The translations under genes and the position numbers were made by a program. Source: Zonotrichia leucophrys gambelii (lineage: Eukaryota > Chordata > Aves > Passeriformes > Passerellidae). Taken from it: a stretch of DNA of 64,000 nucleotides. The notes under the pieces were generated by a model. The model was given only the letters and a program-made list of their open reading frames with translations, made no database searches and had not been told where the DNA came from. Position 1 is the first letter of the stretch; every line of letters begins with the position of its first letter. The stretch lies in NCBI RefSeq assembly GCF_028769735.1, contig NC_088171.1, forward strand, positions 146,651,917 to 146,715,916, written 5' to 3'. Below are positions 21,000-33,430 of this stretch, piece by piece.

Positions 21000-23900
21000 G
21001 TTTGGATCCATAAGGATCACCACATGTACAGCCTTTCTGCCATTTTGCATTTCTCTGATGAACCCCAGCCATACATGAGGAAAATACCATTCCTCTAGTA
21101 ACGAATTGCTGTGCTATGCTGCTAAATGACCTTGCTTGGTGACACACTCAAGTAATACATCTTCAGACAGATGAACTGTAGCAGTGGCCTCTCTGTCACA
21201 TGTACGGGAGCATGGGCAGTAAAAGATGCAATGTCAGGGGCTAGAGAGGAACATGAGGCTGAGCATGTGCCAGCCGCTCTGGGACAGAAAGGATACAAAC
21301 CAGGAAATACACAGGAAGTCACTGAAAGGACGAATTTAATGGGCTTGCCAAAAAGCATCTAGGTACAGGCTTTAGCAAAGTCAACAGCAAGGAGTGCCAT
21401 GAGAAAATTCAGAGCATATTAAAAAGATGGCTGTGAAGAATATTCCATGGGGATGTAAAACATTGGTTTCTCTTAAGACCAAGATAATGCATTCAAGCTG
21501 GAGCCCAGGAGACCCAGTGTCACATCCGGCTGAGATAAAATGAGTTTGGCATTGCAAATCCATTCCTCTGGTGAGTTTGTCTCCATCAGCTGTTCCATAG
21601 TGCAGTAGCTCAGGGCGAATGGAAAGTTGTGCTCAGGATCAAAAAGAAACTCCCTGCTGCTGAGTTTCTGAACTTCAGCAAACTTGTGGGGGAAACAGTG
21701 AACTTCCAGTCAGGAGGATCCTACAGAAGAATGTGCATAAAAAACACACTGAGAGTCTCCTTTTATTCTTTTCCCTGAAAGTAAACAAAACAAATTCAGG
21801 GAGAGGAGGCAATTCAATTCAAAAGCATATCCTTTTTAAAAAATTGCTCAAAGCGTGTGTTTCAGTGAAACCTGGATAACTCACCATTGTAATCCATTGC
21901 TACAGGAGGATGGTGTGTCAATACCACTGGGTAGCTTTGTAGGTTTAAGAATAGACCTGGATCGTGCCATAAACACAAATAACAGTGCTACAAATACAAG
22001 AGAACAAATATAAGAGCTATGCAATCTATTTTTAAGGAATAGCATGACCTGCTGAGGTTAGGCAAAATTGTCCTGCAATGTCTTACACCACACAATCAGA
22101 TTCAGTGCAATAATTTTCCTTCTCTGAAGCAGCTTTACTGAAAACTCAAAGACAGGTACTTGTCCCAGCTAGTCCATTGATCTGTTTCTATGTGACAATT
22201 TCTTTGTGCTTACAAATAAATCCAGGGAATCTGCAAAAACTGCCTAAAGTGCAAACTGAGCAATGCTAAGCTTAAAGAATCAGGCTTTTATTATCTGTTT
22301 TCTCTCCACATATAATAAACTGAGGCAACATGACTAATAAATAATAAATGGCTAATTCTTAGATATTATGTGGCACCTCTTACCAGAGCAGTTTTTAACA
22401 CACTGAAGAGAATAAATAAATTAATTCCTGTAGTATGCCATTGGGACAGATATGTTTGGCTGTACACATTTCACAGCTTGCTAAATTATTTTGTGCCTTT
22501 CTAATTAGTGTAGTCCACAGTGACCACAGCCACGGAGCAATCCTCTGCAGTTCTACACACCCTGTGAGCTCCGTGTCCCTGCTGAGCACATAGTCCAAGT
22601 ATGAGGCAAATTACAGGAATTGTAAACTGGCAGGTGGGAAAAACAAGAAGCAGTTGGGAGGTGGGGATGAATTTCTGCACTTGAATTGCCTAAATAGTTC
22701 CACATTTTCTGTAGGAATGTAGAATTTATGATTGTGGTTTTCAACCGTACTCAGCAACACAGTATTTCATAGTATATCAAAACTCCTTTTATTTCCAGCT
22801 GAAATCACGATATATTTTAATTATTTATATTTTCCACACAAAACTCTGAAGTAAGGGAAGGATTTTTTTATTCAAAAGGAAGTTGTGGAAACTCCTGGAA
22901 AAAATAATTCATCCCTTTCACCTTCACTTTTGATAGGCCATGACCTGAGGTGAAGTATTATCTGCCAGTATGTTCATAAACTCCTGTGGTACAACTTTCC
23001 ATCCTCCAAAACACAAACAAGCAAAAATTGGGGCTGCAGGAGATATAAACCTATCGAGTGATCTTTTCCGCTGACACTAATGAGTCCATGGGGAATGTGT
23101 ACAAATCCAAAAAGAGCTACATTTTTGTTGCAAATCCTTCCCTCCAGCTGAAAATTTTCAGAACCTCTCCCATCCCTTTTTTTTCTCCAAGTAATTTTCT
23201 TATAGTTTTCCCTGAAAAGACAACTTTCCATCACACACGTATCAGTGGGCTATTCATTGATAAAACCCCTTTGCTTTTTTTGAAAGGGTGCAAAAGACTG
23301 TAGTGGAAAGTAGGGTGCTGAGCACTTGAAAATCTAGCCCTAACTACTTTGCTGTAGGTCACATAACAAGATTCAGTCACATGCTGTAACTTTGAGATAA
23401 AAGGTAAATTAATAGAGACAGTTTGTTGCTCTTGTTCCATGAAGCTGGAACAGAAAAAACTCCACAGCACAACAGGACACATTTGTAAGGAAGAAGAACA
23501 GGGGACATTTAATCAAAATCTGCATTTGCTATAATAAATTGTCATAGTTTGTATAATTTACAAAATGCTAATGAGAAGTTCAGTGAGTTTGGTGAAGTTA
23601 GAAAGGTTCTTTAAAAGTATTTTCTATTGCAAAAAGAAAGAAGCTAGAAAGCTTTGCAATCTTAAGCCCTTTCTCCAACCCCGTTCCTCCATTTTAGGTT
23701 AAAAATCTGCAGTCTTGTAGAGGTGTTAGTGTTTTCTTTCTTCTGCTGGAATTTGTTATTTGTATCAGGCTTACTGGATTTTTGTCCCATTTTTCACGTG
23801 GTCATTTCAGTAATGGCCATAAATATATAAATATTTTTGCAAATAATTTGCAAAATGCAAATACATATTGAAAAAAATAAACACCAATGACTAGGAGTCA

Positions 23901-24747
23901 AAAGCCACTTCAATAGCCCAGGAACCAAAAAAATTATTAAGTCTGGTCTAATCTCTTTTCAGGAAAGATTTTGAATGCATAACTTTTCTCATCTGTCTAA
24001 CTGCAATTTTACTGAATCAGACAAAGGTCACCCACAGAGAATTAAGCAGCTATTTTCATAGTGTGAAATCAGGCAGTTTATACTCAGGTCAAATTTTCTG
24101 CACACTGTTTAGTAGTTCTCCACTGCTCAAAATGTGAAGTGGCTCTAATTAAGGATGTAAGTAAAATCTACTCCATTGCTTCCACATTAATAAATGAAAA
24201 TGCAAATAAATCTGAAATACAACTGTACATATATATATATATATATATAAATATATAAAAATCCATTATTGTAATACTGAATCTAAGCTGTACATTGCAA
24301 CCTTATTTGTTGTCTTATAAACCATAGTATTAATAAATGCCTGTAATTTTGCTCATCTGAAGTGCTGCAGTTAGGGTGGAATTTGTCTTCCATATTGTTA
24401 AGTTATTGAATAATGTGCTCACAAAAAGCTGTTTGTAACAATTTGAGATATTTCAAGGTACAGTCCCTCTGCCTTGTCCAGAAGAGCCAAAACCTCCCAA
24501 CAGTTCCTCTCCATGATCCTCCTACTTCCACACCCGAGGGTATTTGAAATTGGTGCTGGATGGTGACAGGTTTAAAAGCCAACGAGGTAGGCAGATAGCC
24601 AGAAAGAAACCCAAACCCCCTTGTACGTCTCTGAGGTCAGAAGTAAAAGTTAGTTCTGCAAGCTGATTTATCACACCCTTGACCAGGGCCCTCTGAGCTG
24701 TCCTCTGGAAGCATTTGTCTCTGACCACACAAGGCTCTCTGAGACAC
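21000..24747. other. unique AT-rich DNA with a short TA repeat
   Basis: No gene is supported. An (AT)n run lies at 24228-24256. Numerous short frames between 21100 and 23500 lack any recognisable features. Confidence 0.5.
24228..24256. repeat. (AT)n microsatellite
   Basis: About 29 bp of alternating AT with one break (ataaatatata). Confidence 0.9.
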
Positions 24748-25405
24748 TGCCCTGGATTGCCAAGAAAATTGTATTCTATTTGCCATCTGTATGGCAGTTG
24801 TCTTCTGTTAAGTGGGCAGCTTTCCTTATCTTTTCCACAACCAATCCTGCCTCTGGGAATACATCTGCTGATAACAGGCTATTGAATGTCACTGCATGGC
24901 TGATAAGGACTACAGCATCCTGCTGTGAGATGCTCCGTCCAGAGGGAGGAGCCAAGTATTCCTACCTGGATATAATCTGGAGATTCTGGAACACCAGCAC
25001 TGCTTCTCCACTGGATTTCCCAGAGGAACAGCAGCTGCCTCTTCCACTGGATCTTCAGAGGAAGACTACACCCTTGTACAGGATCCCTGCTCCAACAGAA
25101 CCACCCCTGACACTCCAGGAGGGCTGCAGCCACAATTCCAATTGGACTGCTACCAACACCCTGACCCACAGGGTGTCACGTTGTGTTCTGACTCTGACAG
25201 TGTTGTTTTAGATTACTGCATTGCATATTTTATCTTTTTATTTTCTTCCCTAGTAAAAAACTGTTATTTCCTGCTCCCATATTTTTTGTCTGAGAACCCC
25301 TTAATTTAAAATTTATAGCAATTCACAGGGAGGGGGTTTACATTCTCCATTTCAGGAGAGGCTCCTGCCTTCCTTAGCAGACACTTGTCTTTCAAAACCA
25401 AGACA
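24748..25405 (+). mobile_element. solo LTR with perfect 5-bp target duplication
   Basis: The element starts TGCCCTGGATTGCC and ends CAAAACCAAGACA, and both flanks are GACAC (24743-24747 and 25406-25410). A perfect 5-bp duplication with TG...CA ends fits ERVL-like or class III elements. The 3' part (agggggtttacattctcc, ggctcctgccttccttagc) is text I recognise as a common passerine repeat; that is memory, not a search. The 143-residue frame at 24780-25211 lies wholly inside the LTR and is not treated as a gene. No internal retroviral genes are present. Confidence 0.78.
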
Positions 25406-26050
25406 GACACCAAGAGTATTTGTCCACTCTTTCAGTATGGAAATAGTTTTCTTCCCTTCCAACTGGTTTTAAAGGAAAACTATCTTGTTTTGCCTGTAAG
25501 CACCACAGCTTTATCACATTACTGATGCCTGCTACATTCAGATTCTCACAAATCACCCTTCACTGCCTCTGTGCTTTCTGGCAGCCACATCTACACTTGG
25601 GGTGGATATTTCAGCTCTTCTTAAAATTTGTAGTGCATAAAATAAGTGAGAGAGAAAATCAGGTTTTATCTAACTCACCACATTTCAGGAGTTGCACTGC
25701 TGTCTGGCTATCTTGTCTGAGTAAACCCTCTGTCTTTGCTTCAAGAGTGACCTGGGAAGGGAGTCCACCAGAGGAGAAATGCTCTGTGGAAGGAAACCTC
25801 TCGTGGAGCAAAGCATTAGATAAATTGAAACAACTAATGGGCATGACAAAGCATAGTTTTTCATATGTCACACTATTCCTTTTGGTAATTATTTTGCAAA
25901 AAAAAAGAGGTTGTATAAAGCAGAGAAGACTTGTAATTATAATTAAGTACAGAAATCCAACCCAATGAACTCTGCTGAGCACATTCAGGAGGAACTGAAC
26001 ATTTACCATGAACTTAAACACTTGTTTGTGGCAGACAGGGGAAAAATTAC
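25406..26050. other. unique DNA, no gene seen
   Basis: A 147-residue + strand frame at 25525-25968 is the longest one here outside repeats. It has no recognisable domain, and the frame on the opposite strand extends from the adjacent GAAA array. I treat it as chance. Confidence 0.45.
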
Positions 26051-26592
<542 letters not shown>

Positions 26593-27095
26593 CTTTTTTC
26601 TTTAATTAGGAAATACAAGGAAATTATTTTTATATGATATTTCTGCAGTATGATTTAGAGAGGAATTTTATCTTTTATCAAGGTATTCCCTGAGAGCTGG
26701 GACAAAAGTAGAGGCTACAGATCATCCATTCATATTTTCTAATGCTGTGCAAAAATATTGTACAAACTCTTAAGCTGGCACTAAAGTACCAATGAGAGAG
26801 GGGAGCAGGTAGAGAAAGATGATTGTACAAAACATCAGCTGTGCTGAGACGAAGGAAGTGAAGAGAGTGAGAGTGAAGGAAGGCACTGCTGGCACAGTCA
26901 AACATCAAAAGGTCAGTTCAGCTGCAGTTTGCCTCTTGTGACCAGGAAGACTTTAACATTTAAAAGAAAGAAAACTGTTGCAGGAAAGAGAGAATACTTG
27001 GTTGGCCTAGCTGATTGCTACTGGTCTAATTACTTAGTTATATAAACAGGCTGTCTGCTTCTTTATCTACTTTGGTATCTTTTCCTCTCTTTATA
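26593..27095. other. unique DNA, no gene seen
   Basis: No coding or repeat signal is recognised between the purine array and the A/C-rich block. Confidence 0.5.
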
Positions 27096-27390
27096 GTAAA
27101 AACAAAAACAAAACAAAACAAAAATAAAACAAAGCATAACCACCACCAACAAAAAAGGAACAAAAATACTGTCTGCCTTATTCACATTTGTTGAAAGAAA
27201 AAAAAATTTAATTGAGGATTGGAAGAGTCGGTATAATTGTTAGGAGTCCTGTTTGGTTGGGGGGGGTGGTATTGGTGTTCTTGTGTTTGTTTGTTTGGAC
27301 TTTTTGGTTTGTTTTTTTGGGGGGTTGTTTTTTTGTTGGTTTTTTTTTTTTGTTGCTTTTTGTTGTTTTAGTTTGTTTTAATAAGCGACC
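27096..27390. repeat. A/C-rich block followed by G/T-rich block
   Basis: Positions 27096-27180 are A/C-rich (aaacaaaacaaaac and similar). Positions 27228-27390 are G/T-rich with G-runs (gggggggg at 27258-27268, gggggg near 27320) and many gttt words. The two blocks are loosely complementary in reverse, so they could fold back. The + strand G-runs might support G-quadruplex formation, but their spacing is irregular. Confidence 0.65.
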
Positions 27391-27436
27391 ACCTCAAATT
27401 TCACTTTTAACCAAGTCCTGGCAGAATCCTTTATAG

Positions 27437-27782
27437 CATCACAATATGGTCTGTGTTGGAAGGAATCTTAAAAATCATCTCGTTCCAACATCTGCCACGG
27501 CCAGGGACAGCTTCCACCAGCCCAGGTTTCTCAGGGCTCCATCCAACCTGGCCTTGAGCTCATCCAGGAATGCAGCACCACAGCTCCTCTGGGACACCTC
27601 TTCCAGTGCCTCCCTATCATCTCATTTAAAAATTCCTTCTTGACATATATTCCAATCTCTCCTCTTTTTGCTTAAATCTGTCTTCCCTTCTATTCCTATC
27701 TGCCAGTGCAAGAAGTCTCTCTTTTTTTCCAAAGCCCCTTTCAAGTACTGGGGACTGCAATGACGTCTTCTCTGAGACCTCC
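27437..27782 (-). mobile_element. CR1 LINE 3' fragment
   Basis: Reversed CR1 3' end and ORF2 C-terminal region: gttggaaggaatcttaaaaa, tcatctcgttccaac, ccaacctggccttgag, ttccagtgcctc, then ccctttcaagtactgggg. It is diverged and internally rearranged relative to what I recall of the family. Confidence 0.82.
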
Positions 27783-30544
27783 TCACTCATATAATGCTGT
27801 TCAAGGCTGCTGAGGGGCACCCTCTGTGCTGCTGGTGGCATGGACAGATGTGGTGACTTCATTCTGTTGTGTTTCTTACACACAATTGCTCTGAAAATAT
27901 GAAACTAAAGCAATCAGAAGAGATGCAACCAACCACATTGTAACACAGAATATGGATATTCTTTCATATACAAAGTGCCTGGTGCAGTATTTTCTCATCT
28001 AATGTTTCCTCAGCATTGCCTGTTCTTTCTTTAGGTTCTTTTTTGTCTTTAATAGCTCAGCTATTATCTTTTCAGATGTGGCCCATTAATTCCTCTGTAT
28101 GAATTCATGCACAGTCAGCTTTCCCGTGCTAATGACCAGAGGGGAATAATGGGTAATGCCCACAGAGAAGGATATGTATTGTTTTAGCTGCTTCTTGATT
28201 TATTGTAATCTCTCTGTTCATTTCTGCTTTTTCATTTTTTTTAGAATCTCAGAAAATAAAACATTTCAGAAGCCATCCAAGATAATGATCCATTTCTGAC
28301 CAGTGTGAAAACATGGGTGTTCTGGGAAGTGGAAGAGGAGAGGGTGAGAATGGAAAAAAAGATGATGAAAGGATACTTATCTAATGCATTTATAATACCA
28401 GAACAAGGAATGCCCCAAGAGATCATTAGTAAACACATTAAAAACTAGAAAAAATAAAGTAATTTTGTGTATACCAGGCTTTAATGGCAGAACTTACAAG
28501 GAATGGATATTATGGGTTGTGAAAGAGCATGAATTGACAAAATCAAACAAAACAAGGAGGTACATTTATCTAACACTACTAAAAACTGCTTAAACCTTCA
28601 GCTCAAGAAACCCCTAAACTACTGCTTATGAAAAACTGTAATAACTAAACCTTTTCTTGTCATAACTCAATCCTTATACCCACTATCAAACATCATCTAA
28701 CACTCACTATCAGACCAGGTAGATCCTTGTCTATCCAGTTATCCCCTTGTGATGCTGCTTCCATAACAGGTCAAACCAATGATCTGCAGAGTATTGACCC
28801 TAAAAGAAACTGGTACATGAGCAAGCAAGAAAAAGACAAGATAAATCTAAAATATTTATCAAATTATTAAATTAAGACAGTACTTTAATAAGACACTATT
28901 AAAATAATAAAGAAATCATTAAAATTTCCCCCTCAAATTTAATATACATTAAGAGTAGTGTTTTTGTTGTTCTGGTTCAAATTCTTTTCTCTAAACAACA
29001 TGGAAACACTTTTTCTCATTTTCATCCATCCACTGCTGAAGAGTGTTACTGTCCATTATTCAGGTTCTGCACATGGACTGTGCTCTGCAGGCCATCTGGG
29101 AGGGCAAAATACTCTGGTTTGTATATAGCTTGCAAAATGTTTTAACATCTTCAAGGTAAATTAATGAATGCAGAGAATGTCATATATTCAGGCTTCACAT
29201 TTTTGAGATTCTGACTCAGCCATCATGTTTATAAATAAATGTCACAAATGACCATTTCAGAACAGAAGGTAAAGTTGAAAATTACTACTAGCCTCCTTGT
29301 CAGACAACACACAGACTGCCATAGACTGCAGACAATAAGACAGTGCCTTTTTTTTCTTTTTTTCACCACATCAAAATGTTTTGTGTTTTTTTGTGTAATG
29401 CTGGCAAAGTTTTGTGTTGTGAAAGCCATGAAATTGTTAGACCACTGGAGGAAGCTGCTGACAACAAAGGTCTAGCTGCCTTTGTGAGTGACATCAGGTT
29501 ATTTTCTCTTTGGAAAAACACAGATTCAGATCTTACATATTTTCCTTTTATAGTTTCAGACATCATAGTAATTTTCAGTTCTAACAGCTAACATAACTGC
29601 AACAGTTCAGTCTAACTTTTAAGAAGCGTATTTGCAGAGGGCAACTTCACTGACTTCAAAACTCTTCTCAGCATGCAATTTTTTCAGGTTGTCATGAACT
29701 TAAAAAGATTCTTTGTTCATAATTTCCACATGCCTGGACTACTGTTTTATATGTAGCTGTCAAAACACATCAGGACCCAAGCTTTCTGTGTGATACATTT
29801 CTTTCATGGACAAGCTTTTAGCCAGATTAGTCCACTGAAGGTAAAAATATGTTAGGTTTAAATCTGTCTTGAGTAATATTGATACATGTAAAGTAAACTA
29901 GAGTGTTTTTGCTTATTTGGGTTTTTTTGGCTGTTTTGGGGGGGTTGTTTTTTGCATGTATGTGTGAGTTTATGCTTTTGTTACTAATTAAATCTGCAAA
30001 TCAGTCTAATCTTTAAGCTGATTAAAGAGAGTGGTAAGTAAAACAAAGTAAACATTCAGCAAGATCTTTTCTTCAGGGGATATTACTTATAGCAGGGAAG
30101 CAAAGGAATCCTATTTACATTTCAGACCGGCTGAATATGAGATAAAACCTGCCCTTCCCAAAGTTATTGTTTCTTTATTTCATCAGTACAGTCAACAAAG
30201 GAAAGATAGTGTTGGAAAAGCATCTCCTGTGTCCTGTCAGAGAAGGATTCCCTTCAGAGGAAGGAGACTCAGATATTCAGAGTTCAGCCACTAAGCTATC
30301 ACCAATTATAATCAGCTCCTTTACATCTTGATCAGTGGTGCACCTTTACACTCGTGTGTCTGGAGTGTGGAGCCAAATTTTCTCTCTCCAAATTCAGTTC
30401 AGATGAAATTCAGCCCAGCAGTATCTGTTCACCTGGATAAATGACCCCTTTTGATTGCCTATGTGCATCTGAGTTTCACTTCACTCAGACACAGTAAGTG
30501 TAATGTGTGAGGTCCTAGGATGTACCTCAGTTGCTCAATGTACT
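27783..30544. other. unique AT-rich DNA, no gene seen
   Basis: No repeat is recognised except a G/T-rich patch at about 29905-29960 (ggctgttttggggggg). Short frames at 29229-29591 occur in several frames on both strands and are treated as chance. Confidence 0.5.
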
Positions 30545-30701
30545 ACACAGAACCACAGAAACACAAACTGGTTTGGGTCAGAAGGGACCTTGTTGATCAC
30601 CTTATTCCAAACCCCTGTCATGAGCAGGGACACCTTCCACTAGACCAGGTTGTTCAGAGCCCCATCCAGCCTGGCCCTGAGCAGTCCCAAGGATGGAGAA
30701 T
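30545..30701 (-). mobile_element. CR1 LINE fragment (left piece of split copy)
   Basis: Reversed CR1 3' end: tttgggtcagaagggacctt, gatcaccttattccaa, actagaccaggttgttcag, catccagcctggccctgag. It stops at 30701 inside the ggatgggg-cat region and resumes at 31309 on the far side of an LTR. Confidence 0.85.
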
Positions 30702-31308
30702 TGTCATGGTGTAACCCCAGCCAGCAGCCAGGCCCCATGCAGCCAGGCACCTGATCCACCACCACTGGGATCTGGGACAGAATCTGAAGGGTAAAAGCTG
30801 GAAAACTCATGGGCTGAGATAAAGACAGTTAAATAGGGAAAGCAAAATCCAAGCACACAAGCAAATTAAAAGAAGTAATTAATTACCTGCTTCCCATGTT
30901 CAGCCATCTTCCAGGAGAGCAGGGCCACATCTTGTGTAATGGGGACTTAGGAAGAAAAACACCAATGCTCCAAATGTCTCCCCTTCCTCTTCCCCCACTT
31001 TGTGTGCAGAATTTGGGTCACCTGTTCTGACTGTGTCTCCTCCCAACCTCCCCTGAACCCCCAATTTCCTTGTGTGCCATATGAAAAGCAGAAAAGGCCT
31101 TGGCTCTGTGTGGGCCCTGATCAGCAGTGACAAAAACATCTCTGTATTATCAACACAAATCCAAAACACAGCTCCATAACAGCCACCATGAAGAAAATTA
31201 ACTCCACCCCAACCAAAACCAGCACCTTGCATTCTATTCCATGTACTTTACATCGTTTCAGGTCCCAGACTATTCAATACAACCCCAATAACCATCACCC
31301 CCTTCACA
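30702..31308 (-). mobile_element. solo LTR inserted into CR1
   Basis: The + strand ends are TGTCATGGTGTAACCCC (30702) and CCCCTTCACA (31308). On the minus strand the element starts TGTGAAGGGGG and ends CCATGACA. The 3' end and the tttatctcagccca region (minus strand, around 30816) match the LTR at 60337-60885, while the 5' part carries an extra segment of about 90 bp. The flanks GAGAAT (30696-30701) and GAGGCAT (31309-31315) both correspond to the same CR1 site (consensus-like GGGGCAT), so they look like a decayed target duplication. No internal retroviral genes remain. Confidence 0.75.
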
Positions 31309-31502
31309 GAGGCATAAGGGCACCAACAGCTTCTCTAGGCAATTTGTTTCAATGCCTCACAACACTTCAATAAAAAATTTGTTCCTATTATTGAAGTAAA
31401 ATCTACCCTTTTTCAGTTTAAAGCCATGATTACTTGTCCTCACACGATATAGCCTTGTGAAAAGTCCTTCAACCTTCTTTTCATATTTGTCTAATACTGG
31501 GG
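31309..31502 (-). mobile_element. CR1 LINE fragment (right piece of split copy)
   Basis: This resumes the CR1 copy interrupted at 30701: acagcttctctaggcaa, caatgcctcacaacac, a decayed taaaaaatttgttcctatt, then cagtttaaagccatgatta and gtgaaaagtccttc. The order and orientation agree with the left piece. Confidence 0.82.
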
Positions 31503-31530
31503 TTTGAACATTATTTTTACTGTTCTGAAA

Positions 31531-31945
31531 CATAGAATAATATAATCATAGAATGTGTAGATTGGAGAAGACCTCTATGATCACCAAGTCCAACATTTCA
31601 ATTTAGCACTGCCAGGTCCACCACTAAACCATGTCCCCAAGTGCCACATCTACATTTATTTTAAATACTTCTAGGAGTGGTGATTCCACCATTGTCCTGG
31701 ACAGCCTATTCCAGTGCCTGATCATCCTTTCAGTGAAGAAATTTTTCCTAATATCGAATGTGAACTGCTTTTAGTTCAACTTAAGGCCATTTCTTCTTGC
31801 TCTGTCACTTTTTACCTGGGAGAAGAGACCAACATCCACCTGAACATAACCTCTTCTCAGGTAGTTGTGGGGAGGAATGAAGTTCCCTCTGAGCCTCCTT
31901 TTATCCAGGCTAAACACACCCAGCTCCCTCAGCTCCTGCCTAAAA
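31531..31945 (-). mobile_element. CR1 LINE 3' fragment
   Basis: A well-preserved reversed CR1 of the subfamily also seen at 4738 and 52529: atcatagaatgtgtagattgg, ccaccactaaaccatgtccc, aagtgccacatctac, ttcagtgaagaaatttttcc, acctgggagaagagacc and gagcctccttttatccaggc. It lies directly upstream of the split CR1 in the same orientation. Confidence 0.9.
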
Positions 31946-33339
31946 TTAAACTAGACTGAATCTTACTATATTTTCTCCACTTTTTATGTTCTGGGCCTTT
32001 AGGTTTTTACACTGAAATTTAAGCAGACTCCACATCACTCCCAGGGCTGGTAGTGGAGTTTTATGTTAAAACTTCTGTAATCATCTGCAAGTCACAGCGT
32101 AATTCTTAGTGGGTCTTACTCTCTCTAATATCTCCATTAAAATTCAAAGAGATGAAGGGATTAAGTATACATTCACGTAATTAATAATCAAACCTATTCT
32201 TTTTTTCTACCAAAAATGTCTACATCACAGAAATGGGAGAGCAGATAACTATCTATCAAAAAGATAATAAGGGCCAGGAAGAGCACACTGAGTTCCAGTG
32301 ACAAAGCAAATAATGCTGCTTAAATAATTTTCATTTATGAAGAAATCATCTTTGGGAACATTTGACAAAATAATGTATCTTCATGCAATTTCAAATTTGT
32401 TAAGTGAGTCTCTTAATTGCAGGTTGAGAGGAGCACAAACTGTCTGTACTGATGTCTAACTAGAATCAGACATAATTAGCATTCAAAATCACTGCTTAAG
32501 GAGACAATCATGTATTTACAGGAATTGTTTATTTGTATTTCTCTATCACATTCTTTATGGGCTGCTGTGATGTTATGACTTTCAGCTGTTATTGCTTTCA
32601 CTGACAAAGTGGCTATATTGGCATATGGAAATACAAACTATTTTAAATCCACTTTTATTCAAAGCAAAAGAAAAAAAACCTAAAAAAAGCCCTCTCTAGT
32701 AAGGGAAACAGGAAATTCTCCAGTTCTGGTTATTAGAAGCCACAACTTACTGGAAAATATACTTTAGTAAAATATAAATTAGGAGGCTGAATATGGGGAG
32801 AATTAGTAGAATTAATTGATTTGTAGTGGAATTATTCTGGTCGTTGTGAGGTTTTAAAAGTCAACAATACTTGAAAGAGCCTCCAAACAGGCCCTACATG
32901 TGCACATGTTTAGCGCCTAAAAAGTGAATCTGCTTCCTAAAAACCATTCTCTAAATGGGCAGACTGAGCTTATTAGGATGTCTAGTTTGACTTGAATCTG
33001 TTCTGCTCAGTTTTATTTTAAATACCTCAATAAGCACTCACCTGAAAATGTTGCTCAGATGTTGAGTTCTTTTAAAAATTGCTTGCATGAGAGTTTTGAT
33101 ACATCCGATTTAAATTTTGAAACTGGAGAAGAGGCAGAGTAAAGTGAAATAAAACAGCACAGCTTGCTCCTTGAAGCTGGCTTGCAATTCAGTGACATGG
33201 TTTATGCCTCAACTATTTATACCCCAAGGAATCTTGGTTTTAAAAGAAAGAGCTATGGAAGGAATAAGGCGTTTGGACACAGCAATGTTGGAGTGTGGAA
33301 AAACTGGGAGATGAAGCCTTGAAGACCACAAAAAGCACT
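31946..33339. other. unique AT-rich DNA, no gene seen
   Basis: No coding frame or recognisable repeat. Confidence 0.5.
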
Positions 33340-33430
33340 CATAGAATCAGAATCACAGAGTATCTCAAAATGAGAGGGACTCAAAAGGACCATAAAATCT
33401 GACTTTCTGCTCCTTGCAGGACTGCCTAAA
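33340..33430 (-). mobile_element. CR1 LINE 3' end fragment, short
   Basis: Reversed CR1 tail: catagaatcagaatcacag, then gagagggactcaaaaggacc and tctgctccttgcaggac. Short and decayed. Confidence 0.6.

Noticed and set aside
24780..25211. 143-residue open frame
   Set aside because: It lies entirely inside an LTR with a perfect target duplication, in a region that is not coding in retroviral LTRs of this kind.
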